From the NCBI GenBank assembly GCA_041652575.1, contig JBAZHC010000013.1, positions 1 through 64,000 on the forward strand: 64,000 nucleotides of DNA, in the 5' to 3' direction. Below, one piece after another: positions 27,477-36,506 of the stretch. Source of the stretch: Phycisphaerae bacterium (GTDB lineage Bacteria > Planctomycetota > Phycisphaerae > Sedimentisphaerales > UBA12454). The position numbers were made by a program, and so were the translations under genes. The notes beneath the pieces were generated by a model that was given only the letters and a program-made list of their open reading frames with translations, was not told where the DNA came from and searched no databases. Positions within the stretch are counted from its first letter, which is position 1. Each line of letters opens with the position of its first letter.

Positions 27477-28456
27477 TTGAGTGCCCCGGTTTTTTTAGCG
27501 GTGCGTGAAAGGAAATATTCGCTAAGGAGATTGAGGCAAAGAGTGATGACCAGCAAAAGCAGCCCGATAGCGAAAAGAGCCCTGTAATGTTCGCTGCCTT
27601 TTGCGGTTTCTCCCATATCGCCGGCGATTGTTGCCGTCATTGTTCTTATAGACAGAGACAAGTCCCACCATGGGTGAGGAATCCGGCTGGCATTGCCTGA
27701 AGCCATCCATACGACCATCGTCTCGCCGACAGCTCTCATCATGCCGAGTATAATTGCCGCGATGATACCGCTGTGAGCTGCGGGAATAATCACTTTAAAA
27801 ATTGTTTCCATTCGAGTTGCGCCAAGCGCGTAGGAACTTTCCCGCAGTTCTCTGCCGACGGCGGATATGGCATCCTGCGAGACGCTTATAATTGTCGGAA
27901 GCGACATCACCGACAGTATAATCGCGGCGTTTAACGCGTTTACACCCGTGGTAAAGCCCAGCCTGTGCTGCATCCACGGAGCCAGAACCATAACCGCGAA
28001 GAACCCGTAAGCTACCGAAGGTATTGCCGCGAGAAGCTCTATAACAGGTTTTACGACGGATTGTACTTTAAAGGATACGACGTCGCTGAGGAAAACTGCC
28101 GCAAAGATTCCTGCCGGCACCGCAAAAATCATCGCTGTAACAGTAACGTAAATCGAACCGACTATTAAGGCCAAAGCGCCGAACTGGGGTTTTTCCGCCT
28201 GCGGATACCAGCCTGTATTCGTAAAAAATTCTGCCGGACTGAATTCACGTAAAAAAGGAAGAGCTTCCTTGATGATAAAGAAAAAAATCAAAAAAACCGA
28301 CAGCACAGAAGTACAGGTTATCAGAAACAGAATTGACTGTCCCAAATAAAGACCCAGGCAGCGACCAAGTCCCTGGCTGTAATTAAGAACCAACGGCTGA
28401 TGTTTGAGAACATCAGCCGCCGGTAATGCAACCTGATTTATTTTTGCCTCATTCAT
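27473..28456 (-). CDS. pstC: Phosphate ABC transporter permease PstC
   Basis: This 327-residue permease has six predicted helices and the family's GSIYVTVTAMIFAVPAGIFAAVFLS and AAIPSVAYGFFAVMVLAPW blocks. The EAA-like loop is LRESSYALGATRMETIFKVIIPAA. With PstA it forms the channel for phosphate. It starts 8 bases after pstS and overlaps pstA by ATGA, so the four pst genes are one operon. Confidence 0.96.
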   Translation of the reverse strand: MNEAKINQVALPAADVLKHQPLVLNYSQGLGRCLGLYLGQSILFLITCTSVLSVFLIFFFIIKEALPFLREFSPAEFFTNTGWYPQAEKPQFGALALIVGSIYVTVTAMIFAVPAGIFAAVFLSDVVSFKVQSVVKPVIELLAAIPSVAYGFFAVMVLAPWMQHRLGFTTGVNALNAAIILSVMSLPTIISVSQDAISAVGRELRESSYALGATRMETIFKVIIPAAHSGIIAAIILGMMRAVGETMVVWMASGNASRIPHPWWDLSLSIRTMTATIAGDMGETAKGSEHYRALFAIGLLLLVITLCLNLLSEYFLSRTAKKTGALK

Positions 28457-28464
28457 TTATATCT

Positions 28465-29292
28465 TTAGTAATGTGTTACAGGAACAAATCCCTTTGCTTC
28501 GATAATTTCCTGTCCCTTTTCAGAAAGATAGAAAGTACAGAATGTATAGCTCAGTGAACCGAGTTCAGGGTAACCGTTTGTGAACAAGAACAGCGGTCTT
28601 GAAAGCGGGTATGTACCGTTGGCAACGGTTTCTTTTGACGGCATTATGCCATTTACCTTCAGGCCTTTTACTTCTGCATCGAGGAACCCGATTCCAACGT
28701 ATCCGATAGCGCCAAGGGTAGTTTTTACGCGACTGTGTACCTGCGGATTGGAACTGACATACTCGACGCTTTCGTCCATTTTAACCTTTTTCATTACGAA
28801 GTGGTCGAAAGTTTCATAAGTTCCGGAAGACGTATCTCTGCTGACTACTACGACAGGCATATTCGGGCCGCCAAGTTCTTTCCAGTTTTTAATCTTTCCG
28901 ATATATATATCGTGAATCTGCTGAACGCTCAGTTCTGTGACGGGATTGGACGGATGAACTATTACACAAATTCCGTCCATTGCTATCGTGTGAGCAACGG
29001 GCATAACGCCTTTATCAACGGCCGATGTGAATTCCTCGAGTTTCATAAACCGGCTCATCATAGCGATATCGCATCGTTTGTCAATAAGGGCTGCTGCGCC
29101 GTTTCCGCTTCCGTTTTTGGTTACTGTAATCTTGATGTCCGGATAGGTCTTGTTAAAAGACTCGGTAAAGGCATCGGCAATCGGGCCGACTGTTGTCGAA
29201 CCTTCGATTTGCAGGGCTTTATCTGCCGCGGTTACTTTGCCAGTTGAAACAAGAGCCAGCATCATCAATCCACATACAATCAGTTTTTTCAT
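28465..29292 (-). CDS. pstS: Phosphate-binding periplasmic protein
   Basis: This 275-residue type II binding protein has a signal peptide (about residues 1-22, ending VTAADK). Phosphate-contacting motifs are IEGSTTVGPIADAF, KNGSGNGAAAL and SRDTSSGTYETF. It has no lipobox, so it is soluble in the periplasm. AAGGAG lies 7 bases before the ATG. It is the first gene of pstSCAB-unknown-phoU and is preceded by a Pho-box promoter. Confidence 0.96.
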   Translation of the reverse strand: MKKLIVCGLMMLALVSTGKVTAADKALQIEGSTTVGPIADAFTESFNKTYPDIKITVTKNGSGNGAAALIDKRCDIAMMSRFMKLEEFTSAVDKGVMPVAHTIAMDGICVIVHPSNPVTELSVQQIHDIYIGKIKNWKELGGPNMPVVVVSRDTSSGTYETFDHFVMKKVKMDESVEYVSSNPQVHSRVKTTLGAIGYVGIGFLDAEVKGLKVNGIMPSKETVANGTYPLSRPLFLFTNGYPELGSLSYTFCTFYLSEKGQEIIEAKGFVPVTHY

Positions 29293-29311
29293 TTTTAATC
29301 TCCTTTTAAGT

Positions 29312-29354
29312 ACTATACGTGTTAATTGTTAGAGTTTAGTTAGGATTATGTAAA
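29312..29354 (-). promoter_or_regulatory. Pho-box promoter of the pst operon
   Basis: On the minus strand CTAAC occurs at 29343-29339 and 29332-29328, exactly 11 bp apart, with a weaker TTTAC one step further up (29354-29350). After the last repeat there are 10 bases and then TATAGT (29317-29312) as -10. There is no -35 hexamer; the repeats take its place, as in PhoB-dependent promoters. The predicted RNA start is about 12 bases before the pstS ATG. Confidence 0.75.
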
Positions 29355-29376
29355 ATATTTATTAATAATCTTAACA

Positions 29377-30675
29377 TTAGAATTTAAGCACCAAATCCGC
29401 CTGCAATCTTGTGTATTTGCTGTCTTTTTCTCCGGCTCCGAGCTGGTCCATAAAGTAAGTCAGGCCGGCCTGTAAGTTCTTTGCTATCTGATACTTAATG
29501 CCAAATCTGTGGCCCTTGGCATCGGTCCCGCCGCCGGCAAAATCGGAATCGCTGAACTGGCCGAGAACCGCATCAGCATCGAGACTTCGGTAATCATAAG
29601 AAAATTCCCATGAACCGGGGTCTTTGGCCTTGTTAAGACTAAAGCCGATAAGCCAGCCGGTATCTGCCGAACTTGTAGCCGCGATATTTTTCACATAGTC
29701 GCCAAAGACGGCCACGGGCATATCGTTGAATTTGAAGCCGTATTCACTGAAAGCCTCGACGATATCATAATCATTTTGATAATTAAAAGTACTGGAGTTG
29801 ATACTGTTGCCAAGTGATTTTACGGGGGTACTGCTGCTCCATTGCTTATATAAGGACTGTTTTCCTTTCAAATTACCGTAGTTGTAATAGCTCATACCCG
29901 CGGTAAGATAATTTTTGTTTTCAAATGTATGCTTCAAATATCCCTGCGCACCCCATAGCGATATATTGCCGGTCGATGAAGACTGGTCTACCCAGAAACC
30001 GCCGCCATTGACATATAATTTGTTGGTTTCACTAAGAGACTTTTCATAAGAAGCGGCAATGCCTTCAGGATTCAAATCATCGTCCCATACAAGCTGACTG
30101 CCGCCAACTCTGTAGAATGGGTTCTTCATTTTTCCGCCGTACACGTTCAATCCTTTTACTGAAGCGGGATGCCAGTCGAAATACGCCAGGTCCAGCCATA
30201 TCGCTTTACTCGAAAACGCGTTTTCAAGGGTCTGATTTGTGGATGTAGGGTCGGCCGAACCGCTGGCAATCCTGAATATCGCATTCCAGTCGTCATTTAT
30301 TTTGGCGTCCAACTGAAGTCTTGCGCGAATGCGGTTTTTGTTGTCTCCGGCATTCCATCTGCCGTTGCTTTGTGAGTTGACCGTTTCGTGGCGATATCTT
30401 AAATCGCCGCTGAGTTTTACATTTTCAACCCATTTAAGATTGTCCGGCAGCAAAGAAAATTGTTTATCCTGGACAGCGGTTGAGATTTTTTCGTCTATTT
30501 TCTTTTCCTGTGTTTTCTGGCCGGCCTCAAGCTGCTCGAGTTTTTGCTGCATTTGCATTAACATTTTCTGCTGTTCGTCGAGCTGCTGCTTAAGCTGGGT
30601 GACTTCATCAGCCCTTACGGTGACAGGGCCGACGAAAAGAATCAGCAACACAATAGACATAAGCCCTTTCTTCAT
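29377..30675 (-). CDS. Outer-membrane porin, probably for phosphate
   Basis: The 432-residue protein has a signal peptide (about residues 1-22), a coiled coil (VTQLKQQLDEQQKMLMQMQQKLEQLE, about 24-60) that may reach the peptidoglycan, and then about 16 amphipathic beta-strands ending in LQADLVLKF with the terminal Phe of outer-membrane barrels. It resembles the 'putative porin' and OprO/OprP-like group. ATG at 30675 has AAGGAG 6 bases upstream. A Pho-box promoter in front and the pst operon behind point to phosphate uptake, but selectivity is not readable. Confidence 0.85.
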   Translation of the reverse strand: MKKGLMSIVLLILFVGPVTVRADEVTQLKQQLDEQQKMLMQMQQKLEQLEAGQKTQEKKIDEKISTAVQDKQFSLLPDNLKWVENVKLSGDLRYRHETVNSQSNGRWNAGDNKNRIRARLQLDAKINDDWNAIFRIASGSADPTSTNQTLENAFSSKAIWLDLAYFDWHPASVKGLNVYGGKMKNPFYRVGGSQLVWDDDLNPEGIAASYEKSLSETNKLYVNGGGFWVDQSSSTGNISLWGAQGYLKHTFENKNYLTAGMSYYNYGNLKGKQSLYKQWSSSTPVKSLGNSINSSTFNYQNDYDIVEAFSEYGFKFNDMPVAVFGDYVKNIAATSSADTGWLIGFSLNKAKDPGSWEFSYDYRSLDADAVLGQFSDSDFAGGGTDAKGHRFGIKYQIAKNLQAGLTYFMDQLGAGEKDSKYTRLQADLVLKF

Positions 30676-30747
30676 TGCAATCTCCTTATTAAAAAGCATC
30701 CGATTGTTTCGCTCGACAGACCTGTTCTGAAGAGCAGTTTTGTAAAA

Positions 30748-30801
30748 AGAATAAGCAGAAATTGTTAAAAAAATGTGTGATAAATATTAGAATTATGTTA
30801 A
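30748..30801 (-). promoter_or_regulatory. Pho-box promoter of the porin gene
   Basis: Minus-strand pentamers TTAAC (30801-30797), CTAAT (30790-30786), CACAC (30779-30775) and TTAAC (30768-30764) follow at exact 11-bp steps. Ten bases separate the last from TATTCT (30753-30748). The spacing is identical to the pstS, pseudopilin and phoB promoters. Confidence 0.7.
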
Positions 30802-30837
30802 TAAAACAGCAGGTGCACCCTTATAGAATGCACCTGC
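30802..30837 (-). terminator. Terminator after the PstS-like dockerin gene
   Basis: GCAGGTGCA (30837-30829 on the minus strand) and TGCACCTGC (30817-30809) form a 9-bp stem with an 11-base loop, followed by TGTTTTATT. It lies just upstream of the porin's Pho box and separates the two units. Confidence 0.85.
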
Positions 30838-30882
30838 GCACCTTCCTCGTCCTGCTGGATGCTTTATTTATCCATCGCCTGC

Positions 30883-33495
30883 TTACCAGTTTTGGGCCAG
30901 GGTCGCGAAATCTACAAAATCAACTCTGCCGCTATGATTGTAGTCCATTCCTTCGCACCACGACGGTGATGAGCAGGTCTGGAGCCAATGATTTGCAAAT
31001 GCCGACAGAAGAGTCGTTCTATACATATTCAGGTCTTCTGAAGTAACAAAGCCGTCGCCGTTAATATCGCCGTCAGCCCAGCCTTTGCCGTAATTTGTTC
31101 CTATATTGGTTATAATAATGTCTCGGTCATCGGCATCAATTTTGCCGTCAAGGTTGACATCGCCGTAGTTAGTTCCGAGAATGTCCATCACAACTATATC
31201 TATGTCCTGACCGTCAACAGTTAAATCGCCGTTCATATCGCAGCTCAAATCCATCCATGATGCGTCATTGAGATTGCTCCAGTTAAGGACGATGCCGCGT
31301 ACGTTAAGATTGATTGACGGAGTCTGACCGAGAGCAGCAGCTTTTATTCCGCCTCTGAGCACATTATATATCCAGTCAATATCCTTTGCGTTGATGATGC
31401 CGTCAGCCGCTATCGGGTTTGCTCCCGGGGTAACTTTCATATCATTAGTATCAACGGCATTAACATCGGCACCGGCAATATCCGCTTTTGACCAGCCTGA
31501 ATTCGGCTCATAAACTCCGCCTGTTGCCAGAACGGTACCGAAGTAATTTCCGCTGCCGCCGGTGGCTTTATCGGCATAATCAACTTGCGCGAAACCTCCA
31601 CTGCGGTCAAGGTTTCCGGTTGCAGGGTCGATTGCAAGGCCATCGGCAAAATATCTTACATCGTTGGTATCGAAGTTCCCATTGCCGTCGAAATCGCCGA
31701 TGATTTCAGGAACGACATAATCGCCTGTTTGTCCGCCGTAGTATCCGCCGTGGTTTACATTCTGTTCGAATGCACGTGGATTCTTAACTGCTTCGATAAG
31801 TTTGGCGATATCATTCATATTACGTTTATGTTTCTCGGTACTGATATAATTGAAATCGCCTGCGACTTTGTTTCGCTCTGACAGTTCGATGCCGGCATTA
31901 ACGGTATTGCCGCCGTTATCGACGTATGAGGATGTCCTGCCGTCGCTGTAAGTTGCACCGCCGATAAGGACCGTTCTGCTCGGAGCCAAACCTGACGGCT
32001 TTACAGCACCAAAAGCGGGAATCGGTGTAAGTGTAAGTTCATGAGTACTTCCTCTGACGAAATCCTGTAAAGTCTGATTAAGTTTTGCATTAGGTCCGAA
32101 ATAAGTTGGGTTGAGAGGACTTGGCATTTCATCGATAGATGCCACAAGGAAGTAATTATAAGCCATATACTCGCCGGGCATATTATAATTTGCACTAAGC
32201 CCGTTTGAATCAACAAAGTCAGCGATACTTTCAGTTATATTATTAATATAAGCCGCTGCATGCGGGTTTGACATAGGATAAGCTGCACCAGATTCCGGGC
32301 TTCCTACGGTAGCAAAAGTTTCATTGCCGCCGATTCGCCATCCGCTGTTCGGGTCGCCGTTATCAAGAATGTTATCAAGAGTTGGACGGAGATAAACCAA
32401 ACCTCCGAGATTTTTAACGCTGCACACCTCGTACTTGCCGCCGTAAACATCGCCGCGGGCTCTGCTCGAACCGCAAAGGCCTGTATAACCGATGCCAAGC
32501 CTTCTTGTTTCGACAGCTTTTTCCAGTACGCCTGAGCCGCCGCAGTTTGTGTATTTATGGTCTTTTCCAAGTTTTGTTTCCGATTCCACATCGAATTTTT
32601 TCCCGACGTTATCGCCGCGTCCCCAGCTTGGGTCAACTCCCAATGTGTTCATTGCACCGTTACGTGTGCCGGAACCTGAATCACGTGTAGCAACCGCGAG
32701 ATTTTCACCGCTGGGCATACGGCCGGTAACATTAAGATATTGTACTTGCTCTGCGTTGATGTTTCCTGAAGGAAGTCCAACACCCTGATTTGCGACAATC
32801 GCGATTGGAACCCAGGCGATTTCAGTATCAAATACAGTCTGGACATCCGGTGATGTCGTATTTGTATTAAGACTGCCGAGACTTTTTAATTTATTGCTCT
32901 GTGTGGTATCCCAGCATTTAAGAGGATTTCGGCCGTAGCCTGCTTGTGCCGGCGTTTTATCCCATTGAGCATCTGTATCTGCTCCGGTATAAACAAACCA
33001 TGTTGTAGGAACGTCCATTACAGCAATGTCGATATTGCAGGGGTCAACAGGGCAACCGCCCGGCTGATAATAGTCGGCGATGCCCGGCTGAAGAACGCCC
33101 AGTTGTGCCCACATAATGCGATTAATATAACCATAATCTGCCGGGACTGTTAAATCGGTGAAAAGTTCAGGGTCGGCGTTATACCAGTTTACAAGGTCTG
33201 ACAAACCATTTCCTGAACCGACTCCGCGATAAGCCACCGACCAATACGAGGACCAGCCTGAAGTTGTATATGTTGCCGCTAATTGGTCAACATAAGGCGA
33301 GTATTTCATAAAACCGTATAAGCCATCGCCATCGACATCAATATAGTCATTTGTCGAAGCCGGTGCAGTGAAGAAATCAGCGAAAAGCGTTGCGCCGCTG
33401 ATGTTCACCTGATGCTGCTGTGCATAAAGTGAACTTGTCATTATCACTGCCACCAAAAACAATACTGAACCATTTTTTTTCAAACTCATCTTCAT
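30883..33495 (-). CDS. Giant secreted PstS-like protein with C-terminal dockerin/EF-hand repeats
   Basis: This 870-residue protein has a signal peptide (MKMSLKKNGSVLFLVAVIMTSSLYAQ). Residues about 28-480 look like a greatly enlarged phosphate-binding-protein fold: ISGATLFADFF at the start, RGVGSGNGLSDLVNWY and ATRDSGSGTRNGAMN correspond to the GSGNG and SRDTSSGTYE phosphate-binding motifs of the pstS product in this window. The last 300 residues hold about six calcium-loop repeats (GDFDGNGNFDTNDV, CDMNGDLTVDGQDI, GDVNLDGKIDADD, GDINGDGFVTSEDL, MDYNHSGRVDFVDFATLAQNW), the dockerin-like module. ATG at 33495 has GGAGGTG 6 bases upstream. It follows a pseudopilin gene by 46 bases, behind one Pho-box promoter. 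Confidence 0.82.
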   Translation of the reverse strand: MKMSLKKNGSVLFLVAVIMTSSLYAQQHQVNISGATLFADFFTAPASTNDYIDVDGDGLYGFMKYSPYVDQLAATYTTSGWSSYWSVAYRGVGSGNGLSDLVNWYNADPELFTDLTVPADYGYINRIMWAQLGVLQPGIADYYQPGGCPVDPCNIDIAVMDVPTTWFVYTGADTDAQWDKTPAQAGYGRNPLKCWDTTQSNKLKSLGSLNTNTTSPDVQTVFDTEIAWVPIAIVANQGVGLPSGNINAEQVQYLNVTGRMPSGENLAVATRDSGSGTRNGAMNTLGVDPSWGRGDNVGKKFDVESETKLGKDHKYTNCGGSGVLEKAVETRRLGIGYTGLCGSSRARGDVYGGKYEVCSVKNLGGLVYLRPTLDNILDNGDPNSGWRIGGNETFATVGSPESGAAYPMSNPHAAAYINNITESIADFVDSNGLSANYNMPGEYMAYNYFLVASIDEMPSPLNPTYFGPNAKLNQTLQDFVRGSTHELTLTPIPAFGAVKPSGLAPSRTVLIGGATYSDGRTSSYVDNGGNTVNAGIELSERNKVAGDFNYISTEKHKRNMNDIAKLIEAVKNPRAFEQNVNHGGYYGGQTGDYVVPEIIGDFDGNGNFDTNDVRYFADGLAIDPATGNLDRSGGFAQVDYADKATGGSGNYFGTVLATGGVYEPNSGWSKADIAGADVNAVDTNDMKVTPGANPIAADGIINAKDIDWIYNVLRGGIKAAALGQTPSINLNVRGIVLNWSNLNDASWMDLSCDMNGDLTVDGQDIDIVVMDILGTNYGDVNLDGKIDADDRDIIITNIGTNYGKGWADGDINGDGFVTSEDLNMYRTTLLSAFANHWLQTCSSPSWCEGMDYNHSGRVDFVDFATLAQNW

Positions 33496-33541
33496 TTTAC
33501 ACACCTCCATTAATAATATTAATTGCTTTTTCCACTACTTA

Positions 33542-34585
33542 TTACTTCACTTCATTTCTGCCGGTTATGCCGTAGAACTTGTCGCCCCATTCTCTTTTCT
33601 CCAGTGTTTCAAGAACGGTTTTTCTGGCAACGTGACCGTCAACATAAATAAAATTGGCACAACCTCCGAATTCTTTTGTTACGCCGGAACCTGAGTGATG
33701 TCTTCCAATCGCGTTAATGGGATGACCTGCACCGCCGTCGAGAAGGTCTGAAGCCTGCTCAACTTCTTTGAGAGACCTTAAACCAAAGTTCCTTGCCGCT
33801 CCATTGTCGCCGTAAACATAAAATGGTGTATTTAAAGGCGCTTTATAAACGGCGTTACCTTTGTATCCTGTGCCAACATGTGAGAACGCCAGAATGGGAC
33901 GATGACTTTTGCTCAAAATTCCGCTGCCCTGCTGAACGCCGATAGCCTTCCAGTTATTATTGAATTCCGTCGCAAGGATGAGCGAAGCCGGATTTCTCAG
34001 TTCATCGCTGCGTACGAAACGATTTACTCTCTGGCCTTCGGACATTACGGGAGTAAACTTGTTGCGGGGAATAATCGCTGCGTTTGCGGTAATCGATATT
34101 CGCGGGGCCTGTCTATCCGTAAGATTATTTGCACTTGTCTGGCCGTTTTGGTCCTGCTGTCCCCTTTCCCAGTCTTCGCCTTTTGTACCGGGATTTGTCC
34201 GCGGTGCGCCGCCGGATTTCATAGAAGGACAGGTGAATACTTTGGCATCGCATTTTCCGGAATAAAACAAATACCACGACCAGTGGATATAACCGTACGG
34301 ATGACTTGGGTCCTGGTTCTCTATGCTGTAACCGCCATCGGCGTTTGACGGATACAGATAAGAGGCCGGAAAATACTGGAATTCGGTTATGTAACAAAGC
34401 ATTCCCGTACCAACGCCTCGCATATTGGCAGCACAGATGACTCCCTGAGACAATTTTCTTGCTTTGCTTAATGCAGGCATTAATACAGCCAGCAATAGGG
34501 CGATGATGGAAATAACCACAAGCAGCTCAACGAGAGTAAATCCGCTATTACCGGTTTTTTGTCCTTTTAACGTCTTAAAATGCAT
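33542..34585 (-). CDS. Pseudopilin-like protein (prepilin N-terminal methylation site), Pho-controlled
   Basis: The 347-residue protein begins with a short basic leader, then G-FTLVELLVVISIIALLLAVLMPALSKARK: the prepilin peptidase cut site (before Phe) and the hydrophobic assembly helix with Glu5. The rest is a large globular domain ending with NFIYVDGHVARKTVLETLE, the C-terminal 'DGHV' motif of the very expanded planctomycete/lentisphaeral pseudopilin family. The function of these proteins is not known; they are thought to ride on a type II secretion or type IV pilus-like machine. GGAGG lies 8-9 bases before the ATG. Its promoter carries a Pho box. Confidence 0.88.
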   Translation of the reverse strand: MHFKTLKGQKTGNSGFTLVELLVVISIIALLLAVLMPALSKARKLSQGVICAANMRGVGTGMLCYITEFQYFPASYLYPSNADGGYSIENQDPSHPYGYIHWSWYLFYSGKCDAKVFTCPSMKSGGAPRTNPGTKGEDWERGQQDQNGQTSANNLTDRQAPRISITANAAIIPRNKFTPVMSEGQRVNRFVRSDELRNPASLILATEFNNNWKAIGVQQGSGILSKSHRPILAFSHVGTGYKGNAVYKAPLNTPFYVYGDNGAARNFGLRSLKEVEQASDLLDGGAGHPINAIGRHHSGSGVTKEFGGCANFIYVDGHVARKTVLETLEKREWGDKFYGITGRNEVK

Positions 34586-34630
34586 TTTTCAAACCTCCAT
34601 AAAAAAATTCTCTGTATATTTCTGGAGGTG

Positions 34631-34673
34631 ATGATAGAAAGATATGTTTAGAAACGTATTAAAGTAATGTTAG
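34631..34673 (-). promoter_or_regulatory. Pho-box promoter of the pseudopilin/PstS-dockerin unit
   Basis: Minus-strand CTAAC (34673-34669), TTAAT (34662-34658) and CTAAA (34651-34647) at 11-bp steps are followed after 10 bases by TATCAT (34636-34631). The predicted RNA start lies about 39 bases before the pseudopilin ATG. Confidence 0.7.
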
Positions 34674-34697
34674 AATTTAAAAAAAGTGAAAAGTTTT

Positions 34698-36503
34698 TTA
34701 GGCTGTCGGCAGATGGATTATGAAATTACTTCCCTGGCCGATGGAGCTTTCGACGGTAACGAATCCGCCGTGAACGCCAGATATGTGCTTGATAATGGCA
34801 AGCCCAAGTCCTGTTCCGCCCAGTTTCCTGCTGCGGGCCTTGTCGACAACGTAAAATCTTTCGAATATGCGGGAAAGATGTTTTTGTTCTATTCCGCAAC
34901 CCTGGTCTATGACAGATATGGTAACTTCATTCGCCGTTTTTTGAGCTTTTACTATTATTGTACTGTTTTCCGGACTGTACTTAACGGCATTGTCCACAAG
35001 ATTTATTACTGCCTGCTCTATAAGAGCAGCATTTATTTTTACTGTTATCTCCTTGTCGCAAAGCAGCTCGACCGCTATATGCTTTTGGTCTGCTTTAACT
35101 TTGGAAAGTTCGATAGCTGAAACGAGACTTGGCCTAATATTTGTTTTTTCAAAAGAAAGCCTTCTTTTTTCGCTGTCTTCTTCTAATCGAGAAAGACTTA
35201 GCAAATCATCCACTATTGCATTTAACCTGTCGGCATGTCTGGCGATAATATTAAGAAACCTCTTCGCTTCTTCCGTATTGTTGATAGCCCCTTCCTGAAG
35301 TGTTTCTACAAAGCCCTTGATTGAGGTTATAGGCGTTTTAAGCTCATGAGAAACATTAGCAACGAAGTCGCGTCTCACTTCTTCCAGTTGACGGGTTCTT
35401 GTAACATCGTGCAGCACCAGAACCGCACCGTTATTATTGCCTTTATTATCAGTCAGACTGGAACCATACAATTGCAGGAAACGTCCGCTGTCATTCAATA
35501 CGAAACAATCGGCTTCAGCCGTTTGTTTATCTTCGAGAGTATCCTTTATGTACTGCTGAAGCTGAGGATTACGGACAACCTCTTCAATATTCATCCCATT
35601 TGACTTGGCTGTATCGATATCGAGCAAATCTGCGGCCGCTTTGTTAATGCTGACTATATGTCCTGCCGAATCAATTGCCAGAACGCCCTCAATCATACTT
35701 GAAAGAATTGCTTGTATCTGGCTTCGCTCCTGGGTTATTGTGTCAATCCTGTCATTAAGCTGGCGAGCCATTTCGTTTAAGGCTTTCGCCAAATCAGCCA
35801 GTTCAGCCGTATTTGGTATGGATAGCCTCATATCGAGCTTGCCTGAAGCGAAATGTTTTGCGACCTCGGTCATCTGCTCCACAGGTCGGCTTATTTTCTT
35901 GGATATAGCCAGGCTTATCGCTGCCGCACAAATTGCGATGATAACGCCTGCCCAGAAAAGTTTTTTATAAATGTCTTTGAGCGCTTCATCAATTGCGGTA
36001 ACGGGCACAGATGTCCGGACAACAGCTATGACTTTGTCATCCTGCCCACCATTTGGCGAGGTCTCGCTTTGGGCGGACTTAATTGGGATTGCCAGATACA
36101 TCATTCTTTTGCCAATGGTCTCACTAAATCTAATTGAGTCGCCAGAGCCTTGCCGCAGTGCATCCTGAAATTCCGGCCTGTCAGCATGATTTTTCATACG
36201 GCTTGGGATTTCGTCCGAATCCGCGATGACTTCACCATTTGGCAGGATTACTGTAATTCGTGTGGAACTGGTAATTGCTATTTGTTTACAAAAATCATCT
36301 ATTTCTTTAAAATTTTGGGTTACCAGATTAGCCGATATTTGTTTTTCAATCAAATGAGCCCTGATTTTGAGAACCTCGGCAACCTGATTAAGGTGAAATT
36401 TACGTAATGACTGTGACCCATACCACGCTACACTGATTACTGAAATAGCAATAATTAGTAAGAAAGATGGATAAATTTGCCATAACAGCCGCTTTTTAAA
36501 CAT
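34698..36503 (-). CDS. phoR: Phosphate-regulon sensor histidine kinase
   Basis: The 601-residue kinase has a first membrane helix (about 8-30), a periplasmic or PAS-like sensor part up to about 185, a second helix, a HAMP domain (KKISRPVEQMTEVAKHFASGKLDMRL), a PAS domain (ILSSMIEGVLAIDSAGHIVSINKAA), HisKA with the phosphorylated His in DFVANVSHELKTPITSIKG, and a HATPase domain with NLVDNAVKYSP, DQGCGIEQKHLSRIFERFY and GGTGLGLAI. The order is that of PhoR/WalK-type kinases. Its ATG lies 3 bases after the phoB stop. Unlike E. coli PhoR it has a large extracytoplasmic loop. Confidence 0.93.
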   Translation of the reverse strand: MFKKRLLWQIYPSFLLIIAISVISVAWYGSQSLRKFHLNQVAEVLKIRAHLIEKQISANLVTQNFKEIDDFCKQIAITSSTRITVILPNGEVIADSDEIPSRMKNHADRPEFQDALRQGSGDSIRFSETIGKRMMYLAIPIKSAQSETSPNGGQDDKVIAVVRTSVPVTAIDEALKDIYKKLFWAGVIIAICAAAISLAISKKISRPVEQMTEVAKHFASGKLDMRLSIPNTAELADLAKALNEMARQLNDRIDTITQERSQIQAILSSMIEGVLAIDSAGHIVSINKAAADLLDIDTAKSNGMNIEEVVRNPQLQQYIKDTLEDKQTAEADCFVLNDSGRFLQLYGSSLTDNKGNNNGAVLVLHDVTRTRQLEEVRRDFVANVSHELKTPITSIKGFVETLQEGAINNTEEAKRFLNIIARHADRLNAIVDDLLSLSRLEEDSEKRRLSFEKTNIRPSLVSAIELSKVKADQKHIAVELLCDKEITVKINAALIEQAVINLVDNAVKYSPENSTIIVKAQKTANEVTISVIDQGCGIEQKHLSRIFERFYVVDKARSRKLGGTGLGLAIIKHISGVHGGFVTVESSIGQGSNFIIHLPTA

Positions 36504-36506
36504 TGA

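Noticed and set aside
30748..30801. Reading the porin upstream repeats as an ordinary sigma-70 -35/-10 pair
   Set aside because: No TTGACA-like hexamer lies 16-18 bases before TATTCT, while the 11-bp register with the other three Pho promoters is exact.
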